Below, in pieces: positions 7,121 through 13,120 of a stretch of DNA of 13,120 bases. Location: contig JAFOGE010000125.1 of NCBI GenBank assembly GCA_017386965.1, positions 1-13,120 of the forward strand. Direction: 5' to 3'. Position numbers and translations under genes: made by a program. The first letter of the stretch is position 1. Each line of letters starts with the position of its first letter. The notes below the pieces were generated by a model that worked only from the letters and a program-made list of their open reading frames with translations, was not told the DNA's origin and searched no databases. The stretch comes from Clostridia bacterium. GTDB lineage: Bacteria; Bacillota; Clostridia; Oscillospirales; CAG-272.

Positions 7121-7566
7121 AGCTATACATATTGAACGGCCCCAATCTCAATTTTTTGGGTATTCGGGAGCCGGATCACTACGGCAGCACGACCTATGAG
7201 GGGTTGCTTGCCATGATCCGTGATCACGCAACGGAGATCGGGGCTACGGTTGTCTGCCGTCAGTCCAACCATGAGGGAGATCTTGTGGATTGGATCCAGG
7301 AGGCCTATTTTGAGAAGGCAGACGGAATCGTCATCAATCCGGGTGCTTATACGCATACGAGCATCGCACTTCTGGATGCGGTAAAATCGGTTTCCATTCC
7401 CACCGTGGAGGTACATATCTCCCGTGTGGAGGAGCGCGAGGACTTTCGCAAAATCAGCTACCTGCGCCCGGCCTGCGTGGCAACCGTTTCGGGACGGGGC
7501 GTTCGGGGATATCTGGACGCCATGGATCTTTTGCTGAAGCAGGGAGGGCAGTCGGAATGCAAATGA
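7117..7566 (+). CDS. aroQ: Type II 3-dehydroquinate dehydratase
   Basis: Converts 3-dehydroquinate to 3-dehydroshikimate. The 149-residue length is typical of the dodecameric type II enzyme, unrelated to type I AroD. The start at 7117 is chosen because the protein then begins MKLYILNGPNLNFLG, the family's standard N-terminus; an in-frame ATG at 7087 would add 10 unrelated residues. Key residues are visible: catalytic Tyr22 in REPDHYG, Asn75 in INPGAYTHTS, His100 in EVHIS, and Arg111. QSNHEGDLVDWIQ is also present. The usual HISN is HISR here, a small variation. The ATG overlaps the aroE-aroK stop (ATGA), which suggests translational coupling, helped by AAAGGA at 7099-7104. Confidence 0.95.
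   Translation: MKLYILNGPNLNFLGIREPDHYGSTTYEGLLAMIRDHATEIGATVVCRQSNHEGDLVDWIQEAYFEKADGIVINPGAYTHTSIALLDAVKSVSIPTVEVHISRVEEREDFRKISYLRPACVATVSGRGVRGYLDAMDLLLKQGGQSECK
7543..7547 (+). promoter_or_regulatory. Ribosome binding site that decides the aroA start
   Basis: GGAGG sits nine bases before the ATG at 7557 and 15 bases before a second in-frame ATG at 7563. The spacing favours 7557, giving a 10-base overlap with aroQ. The 7563 ATG would instead make an ATGA overlap with the aroQ stop, like two other joins in this cluster, and use by re-initiating ribosomes cannot be excluded. Confidence 0.6.
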
Positions 7567-8783
7567 AGATTCATCCCGGCCGGGCGAGCGGATGCGTAAC
7601 GGCGCCCCCGTCCAAGAGCATGGCGCACCGCCTGCTCATCTGTGCCGGAATGTGCCAAGGAAAGAGTGTCATTCACGGCATTTCGGGAAGCGCTGACGTG
7701 CTTGCAACCCTGGATTGCTTACGCGCTCTCGGCGCGGAATGCCAACGGGATGGGGATACGGTTACCGTCCTCGGACGGGATATGCGAAGCGCCTCTCCCG
7801 AGGGGATTCTTTCCTGCAATGAGAGCGGAAGCACGCTTCGCTTTATGATCCCCATCGCGTTGCTTTCCGGAAGGAACGTCATGTTCTGCGGGAGCCAAAG
7901 CCTGATGCAGCGTCCGATGGACGTTTACCGTATGCTCTGCGAGGAGAAGGGCTTGGTCTATCTTCAGGATGGACAAAGTGTCTTTGTGCAAGGCCCGCTG
8001 CGAGCGGGCGAATATGCCGTAGTAGGCAATATCAGCAGCCAGTTTATCAGCGGTCTGCTTTTCGCACTCCCAATGGTGGAGGGGGATAGCACGATTCGTA
8101 TTTCTCCCCCCATTGAAAGCCGGCCCTATATCAATCTGACCATTGATGCACTTCGTACCTTTGGCGTAGAGGTGATCTGGCAGGATGAGCATACCCTCTT
8201 CGTTCGCGGCGGACAGAGCTACCGTGCGACCGAAACCGAGGTGGAGGGGGATTATTCCAATGCGGCCTTTCTGGATGCGCTCGGATTGTTTGGCGGTGAG
8301 GTTGTCGTTCGGGGACTTCGCGAGGACAGCATTCAGGGTGACCGCGTGTATCGGCGCTATTTTGAAATGCTCTGTAAGGGAACGCCTACGATCCACATTG
8401 GGGACTGTCCCGATCTCGGGCCGATCCTCTTTGCGGTAGCCGCCGCAAAGAACGGAGGCATCTTTAACGGCACGCGCCGCCTTCGTATCAAGGAGAGCGA
8501 TCGTGCGGAGGCTATGGCAGAGGAGCTGCGAAGGTTTGGAACCTCCCTTACGGTTTACGAGGATACGGTTGTCGTTTATCCCGCCGACTTTCATGCACCG
8601 GATGCCCCATTGCAGGGCCACAACGATCACCGTATCGTGCTGTCCCTTGCCGTCCTGCTGACCCTCACGGGCGGCAGTATACGAGGTGCCGAGGCAGTGA
8701 CTCAGAGCTATCCGGAATTCTTTGATACCATCCGTGCCCTGGGCATTCGGGCCGAGGAATCTGACGGGGAGGCGGTAGAATGA
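7557..8783 (+). CDS. aroA: 3-phosphoshikimate 1-carboxyvinyltransferase (EPSP synthase)
   Basis: Joins PEP to shikimate 3-phosphate; the target enzyme of glyphosate. The 408 residues are slightly under the usual 425. In order: PPSKSMAHR (Lys20, Ser21, Arg25), CNESGSTLRF (Gly91 and Arg95, equivalent to Gly96 and Arg100 of E. coli), RPMDVY (Arg119), SSQFISGLL (Ser160, Ser161, Gln162), EGDYSNAAF, CPDLGP with catalytic Asp286, RIKESDR (Lys312, Glu313, Arg316), HNDHRI (Asp357, Arg359) and AVTQSYPEFF. By my alignment the last motif has Gln383 at the position of E. coli Lys411, which contacts PEP and glyphosate. The ESGSTLR loop matches neither the classical class I nor the CP4-like class II loop and resembles clostridial enzymes. 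Start choice (7557 or 7563) rests on Shine-Dalgarno spacing. The gene ends in an ATGA overlap with tyrA. Confidence 0.95.
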   Translation: MQMKIHPGRASGCVTAPPSKSMAHRLLICAGMCQGKSVIHGISGSADVLATLDCLRALGAECQRDGDTVTVLGRDMRSASPEGILSCNESGSTLRFMIPIALLSGRNVMFCGSQSLMQRPMDVYRMLCEEKGLVYLQDGQSVFVQGPLRAGEYAVVGNISSQFISGLLFALPMVEGDSTIRISPPIESRPYINLTIDALRTFGVEVIWQDEHTLFVRGGQSYRATETEVEGDYSNAAFLDALGLFGGEVVVRGLREDSIQGDRVYRRYFEMLCKGTPTIHIGDCPDLGPILFAVAAAKNGGIFNGTRRLRIKESDRAEAMAEELRRFGTSLTVYEDTVVVYPADFHAPDAPLQGHNDHRIVLSLAVLLTLTGGSIRGAEAVTQSYPEFFDTIRALGIRAEESDGEAVE

Positions 8784-9673
8784 AACTTGATAGGAGCCAA
8801 AATATTCTGATTGTCGGACTTGGTGTGATCGGCGGTGGATACGCGCGTGCGCTTTCCAAGAAGGGATACCGCGTTTTCTGCATTACCAAGGAGCAAAAGG
8901 ATATTGATTATGCGATGGAGCGGGGAATGATCCTTTACGGTACGACCGAGGTGGAGCCTGCGTTGATCCGGCAGGCCGATCTGATCATCTTTGCGCTCTA
9001 TCCGCACGTATTCGTAGACTGGGTCAAGAAAAATCAGGACCTTTTCCGTCCGGGAACGCTGATCACCGACGTTACGGGCGTCAAGGGCTGCATCGTCCGC
9101 GAGGTGCAGGGCATGCTGCGCCGGGACGTGGAATTCATTGCCGCCCATCCTATGGCGGGAAGGGAATCCAGCGGAGTGGAATACAGCGACGATCGCGTAT
9201 TCCACGGCGCGAATTTTATTGTGACACCAACCGAGAGGAACACTCCGCAGGCAATCGCGCTTTGCAAGGAGCTTGGACAAACACTGGGCTTTGCAAGGAT
9301 CACGGAGCTTTCTCCCGAGGAGCATGACGAGATGATTGCCTTCCTCTCCCAGCTGACGCACTGTATTGCCGTTACGCTGATGACCTGCAATCAATCTCCG
9401 TCCTTGGAGCAATACACCGGCGACTCCTTCCGCGATCTGACGCGCATCGCAAAGATCAATGACGAGATGTGGTCCGAGCTGTTTTTGCTCAACCGTGACG
9501 CGCTTTTGCGGCAGATGGATGCCTTCTCCGAGGAATTCGGAAGGCTTCGCGAAATGCTGCGCACGGGCGATGTCGAAGCGATGCGCGCGATGATGCGCAC
9601 CTCCACGGCAAGACGAACCCTTTTTGATAAGACATGCACCGATCCCAACGAAACCCCGAAAGGAAGTAACTGA
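8780..9673 (+). CDS. tyrA: Prephenate dehydrogenase, without ACT domain
   Basis: Oxidatively decarboxylates prephenate to 4-hydroxyphenylpyruvate with NAD(P). The 297-residue protein has a Rossmann N-terminus with GLGVIGGG (13-20), then DVTGVKG (97-103), AAHPMAGRESSGVEYS carrying His123 (matching the catalytic His of Aquifex TyrA), FLSQLTH with His194, and SFRDLTRIA with Arg218 and Arg223 near the substrate. The length leaves no room for a C-terminal ACT domain such as Bacillus TyrA has, so tyrosine feedback through ACT is not expected. No chorismate mutase domain is fused either. NAD against NADP use cannot be settled by eye. The ATG overlaps the aroA stop (ATGA), with GGGAGG seven bases upstream. 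Confidence 0.94.
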   Translation: MKLDRSQNILIVGLGVIGGGYARALSKKGYRVFCITKEQKDIDYAMERGMILYGTTEVEPALIRQADLIIFALYPHVFVDWVKKNQDLFRPGTLITDVTGVKGCIVREVQGMLRRDVEFIAAHPMAGRESSGVEYSDDRVFHGANFIVTPTERNTPQAIALCKELGQTLGFARITELSPEEHDEMIAFLSQLTHCIAVTLMTCNQSPSLEQYTGDSFRDLTRIAKINDEMWSELFLLNRDALLRQMDAFSEEFGRLREMLRTGDVEAMRAMMRTSTARRTLFDKTCTDPNETPKGSN

Positions 9674-9675
9674 TT

Positions 9676-10707
9676 ATGAATATGGAGCTTTACCGCAAAT
9701 TGCCGATCCCTATGGAGATCAAGGAGCAATTTCCACTGTCCGAGGCTGGCAAAAAGACAAGAGAAGCCACCATTGCGCAAATGGAAAAGATCTTTTCGGG
9801 GGAATCCGACAAATTCATTCTGGTCATTGGACCTTGCTCGGCAGACAACGAGGATTCGGTCCTGGATTATATCAGCCGCCTGCGTCTTGTGCAGGAGAAG
9901 GTTGCGGATAAGATCCTGATCGTCCCCCGCATCTATACCAACAAGCCTCGCACCACGGGTGACGGCTACAAGGGAATGCTGCACCAGCCCGATCCCAATG
10001 CGGCTCCGGATCTGCTCAAGGGCTTGATCGCGATCCGCAAGCTGCACATGAGAGCCTTGGAGGAGCTGGAGTTCGGCTGCGCCGATGAAATGCTGTATCC
10101 CGAGAATCACCGCTACCTTTCGGATATTATCACCTACGTTGCGATTGGCGCACGTTCCGTTGAAAACCAGCTTCACCGCTTGACGGCGAGCGGCCTGGAT
10201 GTTCCTGTCGGCATGAAGAATCCCACCTCGGGAGATTTGACCGTTATGATGAATTCCATCACTGCGGCGCAGCATTCTCACGTCTTCCTCTACCGCGGCT
10301 GGGAGGCAAAGAGCCAAGGCAATCCCTACGCGCACGCCATCCTTCGCGGCTACGTGAATAAGCACGGACAATCCATTCCGAACTACCACTACGAGGATCT
10401 GATCGGCCTTTACGACACGTATATGGCAAGCGGTCTTTCCAACCCTGCCGTTATCGTAGATACCAACCACTCCAACTCCGGCAAAAAGTATCTGGAGCAG
10501 GTGCGGATCGCAAAGGAGATTCTGCATTCCTGCCAGTATTCTAAGGACGTTCGCAGCCTTGTTAAGGGCTTGATGATTGAGAGCTATATTGAGGACGGCT
10601 CACAGAAGATTGGGGCTTCCGACGTTTACGGAAAGTCCATTACCGATCCCTGCCTCGGTTGGGAAAAGACCGAGCGCTTGATCTATGACATTGCGGATCT
10701 GCTTTGA
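9676..10707 (+). CDS. aroF: 3-deoxy-7-phosphoheptulonate (DAHP) synthase, AroF/G/H type
   Basis: First shikimate-pathway step: PEP plus erythrose 4-phosphate to DAHP, metal-dependent. At 343 residues it aligns along its whole length with the E. coli AroF/AroG/AroH family (type I alpha), not with the ACT- or mutase-fused type I beta enzymes of Bacillus. Motifs: VIGPCSA with metal ligand Cys54, NKPRTTGDGYKG (PEP and E4P binding), IGARSVENQLHR, PVGMKNPTSGD, DTNHSNSGKK with the metal His, MIESYIEDG with the metal Glu, and YGKSITDPC with the metal Asp. The N-terminus is a few residues shorter than AroG. Which amino acid inhibits it cannot be told, so the symbol is a family label. It starts two bases after the tyrA stop, with AAAGGA 11 bases upstream; a second ATG at 9682 is a possible alternative start. 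Confidence 0.94.
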   Translation: MNMELYRKLPIPMEIKEQFPLSEAGKKTREATIAQMEKIFSGESDKFILVIGPCSADNEDSVLDYISRLRLVQEKVADKILIVPRIYTNKPRTTGDGYKGMLHQPDPNAAPDLLKGLIAIRKLHMRALEELEFGCADEMLYPENHRYLSDIITYVAIGARSVENQLHRLTASGLDVPVGMKNPTSGDLTVMMNSITAAQHSHVFLYRGWEAKSQGNPYAHAILRGYVNKHGQSIPNYHYEDLIGLYDTYMASGLSNPAVIVDTNHSNSGKKYLEQVRIAKEILHSCQYSKDVRSLVKGLMIESYIEDGSQKIGASDVYGKSITDPCLGWEKTERLIYDIADLL

Positions 10708-10728
10708 TTCCGTATAAAAGGAGAAATT

Positions 10729-12012
10729 ATGAACAACTATAAGATTGAAACCAAATGTGTACAGGGCGGTTACCGCCCCGGAAACGGTGAGCCTCGACAG
10801 ATCCCGATCGTGCAAAGCACGACCTTCCGCTACGACACGAGTGAGGATATGGGAAAGCTTTTTGACCTGGAGGCCTCCGGATATTTCTATTCCCGCTTGC
10901 AAAATCCCACCTGCGATACGGTTGCCGCAAAAATTTGCGAGATGGAGGGCGGAGCGGCCGCTATGCTGACCTCCTCCGGGCAGGCGGCGAATTTCTACGC
11001 AGTCTTTAATATTGCGAACTGCGGCGACCATGTCGTTTGCTCTACTGCGATCTACGGAGGCACGTACAATCTCTTTGCCGTTACGATGAAGAAGATGGGG
11101 GTGGAGTTCACCTTTATTTCGCCCGACTGTACGGAGGAGGAGCTGAATGCGGCCTTCCGTGAGAATACCAAGGCCGTTTTTGGAGAAACCATTGCCAATC
11201 CCGCGCTGACGGTTCTGGATATCGAAAAGTTTGCCAAGGCGGCACACGCTCACGGCGTTCCGCTGATCATCGACAACACCTTTGCCACGCCGATTAACTG
11301 CCGTCCGTTCGAATGGGGTGCTGACATTGTTACACACTCCACCACCAAGTATATGGACGGTCACGGCGCTGCCGTCGGAGGATGTATCGTGGATTCCGGA
11401 CGCTTTGACTGGATGGCCGAGAAGGAAAAGTTCCCCGGACTTTGTACTCCCGATGATAGCTATCACGGCATCGTTTATGCCGAAAAGTTTGGAAAAGAGG
11501 GTGCTTTTATTACCAAAGCCACCGCGCAGCTGATGCGTGACTTTGGTTCTACTCCTTCTCCGCAGAGCGCGTTCCTTCTCAATCTGGGACTTGAAAGCCT
11601 GCACGTTCGTATGGAGCGTCACTGCGCAAATGCGCAGGCGGTTGCAGAGTTCTTGGAGGGACACGAGAAGATCACTTGGGTGAATTATGCGGGTCTGCCC
11701 TCCAACCGCTATCACGAATTGGCAAAGAAATATATGCCAAAGGGTACCTGCGGCGTTGTCAGCTTCGGAATCCGCGGCGGACGGGCGGCAGCGGAGAAGT
11801 TTATGAAGCAGCTGCAGATCGCGGCGATTGAAACGCACGTTGCCGATGCGCGCACCTGCTGCCTGCATCCGGCAAGCGCGACCCACCGCCAGATGAACGA
11901 CGAGGAGCTGATCGCCGCAGGCGTACCCGGCGATCTCGTTCGCCTCTCCTGCGGACTTGAGCACGCCGAGGATCTGATTGCCGATCTGGCGCACGCGCTG
12001 GAATCGGTTTAA
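10729..12012 (+). CDS. metY: O-acetylhomoserine sulfhydrylase (aminocarboxypropyltransferase)
   Basis: Cys/Met-metabolism PLP enzyme of 427 residues, the length typical of MetY rather than MetB/MetC (about 380-400). It should convert O-acetylhomoserine and sulfide to homocysteine. Evidence: GYFYSRLQNPT (51-61, cofactor-contacting Tyr54 and Arg56), TSSGQAAN (81-88), Tyr109 in IYGGTYN, Asp182 in IDNTFATP, Schiff-base Lys207 in HSTTKYMDGHG, a MetY-type insert with DDSYHGIVYAEKFG, and VRLSCGLEHAEDL at the C-terminus. AAAAGGAG lies five bases before the ATG. It follows the DAHP synthase gene after 21 bases with no terminator, so cotranscription is expected. The neighbouring metA, predicted to make the acetyl ester, supports the O-acetylhomoserine specificity. 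Confidence 0.94.
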   Translation: MNNYKIETKCVQGGYRPGNGEPRQIPIVQSTTFRYDTSEDMGKLFDLEASGYFYSRLQNPTCDTVAAKICEMEGGAAAMLTSSGQAANFYAVFNIANCGDHVVCSTAIYGGTYNLFAVTMKKMGVEFTFISPDCTEEELNAAFRENTKAVFGETIANPALTVLDIEKFAKAAHAHGVPLIIDNTFATPINCRPFEWGADIVTHSTTKYMDGHGAAVGGCIVDSGRFDWMAEKEKFPGLCTPDDSYHGIVYAEKFGKEGAFITKATAQLMRDFGSTPSPQSAFLLNLGLESLHVRMERHCANAQAVAEFLEGHEKITWVNYAGLPSNRYHELAKKYMPKGTCGVVSFGIRGGRAAAEKFMKQLQIAAIETHVADARTCCLHPASATHRQMNDEELIAAGVPGDLVRLSCGLEHAEDLIADLAHALESV

Positions 12013-12060
12013 GGCTTTCCGAAAAAGAACCTTGTAGAGTAAGAAAGGAATCTTTGACCT

Positions 12061-12978
12061 ATGCCTATCAAAATACCAAATCAACTTCCGGCGACGAATA
12101 TTCTGACGGAGGAGAACATCTTCGTCATGACCGAAACGCGCGCGCGGACGCAGGACATTCGCCCCTTGCAGATCCTGCTTCTGAATTTGATGCCGACTAA
12201 GATCGACACCGAAACACAGCTTTCGCGTCTTCTTGGAAACACGCCGCTTCAGGTGGAGCTGACGCTGATGCACATGGCCTCGCACAAGTCCAAGAATACA
12301 TCTGAGGAGCATCTTCTCGCCTTCTATCGCACCTTTGATGAGGTACGGGATCGCCATTTTGACGGTATGATCATCACGGGTGCGCCCGTGGAGCAGATGC
12401 CTTTTGAGGAGGTTGAATACTGGGGCGAGCTTTGCGAGATCATGGAGTGGAGCCTTACGCACGTGCATAGCACCTTCCACATCTGCTGGGGGGCGCAGGC
12501 GGGACTGTACTACCATTTCGGCATTCAGAAGCGTCCCTTGGAGAAAAAGCTGTTTGGCATTTTCCCGCACACGGCCGATTCCAAAAGGTCCATTTTGTTC
12601 CGCGGATTTGACGACGTCTTCTTCATTCCGCATTCCCGTCATACCGAGGTGGCGCGGGAGGATCTCGAAAAGATCCCCGACATCAAGATCCTTGCCTCCT
12701 CTCCCGAGGCGGGCGTCTTTGCGATTACCACCCGAAAGGGACGCCAGATCTTCATCACGGGACACCCGGAATACGATGCCGGTACGCTCAAAAAGGAGTA
12801 TCTGCGTGACGTTGCGGCAGGGAAGCCCATCGAGATCCCCAAGAACTATTTCCCGAACGATGACCCCGAACGCGAGCCGCTCGTTACGTGGCGCTCCTCG
12901 GCAAATCTGCTTTACTCCAACTGGCTCAACTATTTCGTTTACCAGACTACTCCTTACGATCTGAGCGAGATCAAATAA
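12061..12978 (+). CDS. metA: Homoserine O-acetyltransferase, MetA type
   Basis: Acylates homoserine as the first committed methionine step. The 305-residue protein belongs to the MetA family (glutamine amidotransferase-like fold), not the alpha/beta-hydrolase MetX. The catalytic Cys142 is in HICWGAQAGLYY, and His235 and Glu237 are in ITGHPEYD, exactly at family numbering. Residue 111 is Glu (in GAPVEQMPF). Published work on MetA specificity links Glu111 with acetyl-CoA use, as in Bacillus cereus, and Gly111 with succinyl-CoA, as in E. coli, so an acetyltransferase is predicted. This agrees with the metY gene 48 bases upstream. AAAGGA is 11 bases before the ATG. No convincing intrinsic terminator follows the stop. 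Confidence 0.95.
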   Translation: MPIKIPNQLPATNILTEENIFVMTETRARTQDIRPLQILLLNLMPTKIDTETQLSRLLGNTPLQVELTLMHMASHKSKNTSEEHLLAFYRTFDEVRDRHFDGMIITGAPVEQMPFEEVEYWGELCEIMEWSLTHVHSTFHICWGAQAGLYYHFGIQKRPLEKKLFGIFPHTADSKRSILFRGFDDVFFIPHSRHTEVAREDLEKIPDIKILASSPEAGVFAITTRKGRQIFITGHPEYDAGTLKKEYLRDVAAGKPIEIPKNYFPNDDPEREPLVTWRSSANLLYSNWLNYFVYQTTPYDLSEIK

Positions 12979-13015
12979 GGGGTATAAAATTACCAAAAAA
13001 CTCGATTTTTTCGCA

Positions 13016-13044
13016 TTGACAAATTTTGGAGAGTATGATAGAAT
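13016..13044 (+). promoter_or_regulatory. Predicted sigma-A promoter for the gene beyond the window
   Basis: A consensus -35 TTGACA (13016-13021) is followed after 17 bases by TAGAAT (13039-13044). The predicted start is near 13051. The region 12979-13015 upstream is A/T-rich, with an A6 / T6 pair (12995-13000 and 13006-13011) too weak to count as a terminator, so the metA transcript may read into this unit. Confidence 0.8.
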
Positions 13045-13052
13045 AAAACTGG

Positions 13053-13073
13053 AAATACTCCGAAGGGGTATTT
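13053..13073 (+). other. Hairpin at the predicted transcription start of the downstream gene
   Basis: Arms aaatactcc (13053-13061) and ggggtattt (13065-13073) around a gaa loop form a 9-bp stem with one G-U pair. It begins within about two bases of the predicted start. It may be a protective 5' mRNA stem, a DNA operator or chance; only one T follows before G, so it is not a good terminator. Confidence 0.5.
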
Positions 13074-13111
13074 TGTCACTCAAACCCTTTACCAAATGAT
13101 AAATCAATGAT

Positions 13112-13120
13112 AAAAGGAGA
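13112..13120 (+). promoter_or_regulatory. Ribosome binding site of a gene starting past the window edge
   Basis: The window ends in aaaaggaga, the same Shine-Dalgarno form used by pheA and metY. A start codon is expected within about 5-10 bases after 13120. It is preceded by a 9-base direct repeat, aatgataaa, at 13095-13103 and 13106-13114. Confidence 0.65.

Noticed and set aside
9391..10527. A 378-codon minus-strand open frame opposite the DAHP synthase gene
   Set aside because: A shadow in mirrored phase; no Shine-Dalgarno or family resemblance.
10691..10718. A possible internal promoter before metY (TTGCGG, 16 bases, TATAAA)
   Set aside because: The -35 is poor and lies inside coding sequence, and the TATAAA merges into the ribosome binding site; too weak to call.
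12011..12033. A bulged hairpin between metY and metA (aaggcttt pairing with aaagaacctt)
   Set aside because: Two 4-bp stems with a bulge and no following U-tract, so not a terminator; could be chance.
10600..13107. An 835-codon open frame on the minus strand opposite metY and metA
   Set aside because: Same codon-bias mirror effect; the sense strand encodes two complete conserved enzymes, and the antisense protein is rich in Arg/His/Leu without motifs.
13096..13110. A 4-residue open frame (MINQ) as a leader peptide of the next gene
   Set aside because: Too short, without its own ribosome binding site, and a by-product of a 9-base direct repeat.

Overview
The window reads as a chromosomal segment of a low-redundancy Firmicutes genome, most likely a Clostridia-type anaerobe. 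The clues are near-consensus AAAGGAG ribosome binding sites before most genes, sigma-A style promoters, and protein variants I associate with Clostridia: a chorismate mutase-prephenate dehydratase-ACT PheA, an AroE-AroK fusion, and the direct-sulfhydrylation methionine pair MetA/MetY. GC content looks to be in the mid-50s percent (not counted). I cannot name a genus. No mobile element, CRISPR array, RNA gene or prophage remnant was seen, and no gene-free stretch exceeds 300 bases.

Layout. (1) Bases 1-580 hold the 3' part of a thymidine kinase gene (tdk), which ends in a perfect 19-bp hairpin at 594-634 that serves as a shared terminator with the convergent next gene. (2) A TetR-family repressor gene runs leftward at 639-1214. 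(3) A 189-bp divergent control region (1215-1403) has two back-to-back promoters and two near-identical palindromes, one directly against each gene's Shine-Dalgarno sequence, with centres 147 bp apart. (4) A rightward, tightly packed 11-gene cluster fills 1404-12978: aminotransferase, pheA, aroB, aroC, aroE-aroK fusion, aroQ, aroA, tyrA, DAHP synthase, metY, metA. Several joins are ATGA overlaps or gaps under 25 bases, and I see no internal terminator. (5) The last 140 bases carry a strong promoter, a hairpin at its predicted transcription start and the ribosome binding site of a gene beyond the window.

How the genes work together. DAHP synthase, AroB, AroQ, AroE, AroK, AroA and AroC together give all seven steps from phosphoenolpyruvate and erythrose 4-phosphate to chorismate. 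PheA and TyrA convert chorismate to phenylpyruvate and 4-hydroxyphenylpyruvate, and the first gene, a class I/II aminotransferase, is a good candidate for the final transamination. The cluster therefore appears self-sufficient for phenylalanine and tyrosine. MetA (with a glutamate at residue 111, predicting acetyl-CoA use) and MetY then form a matched homoserine-to-homocysteine pair. The most notable points are the predicted TetR control of a complete aromatic amino acid operon through a symmetric operator pair, the AroE-AroK fusion, and a glutamine at a normally lysine PEP-site position of EPSP synthase.
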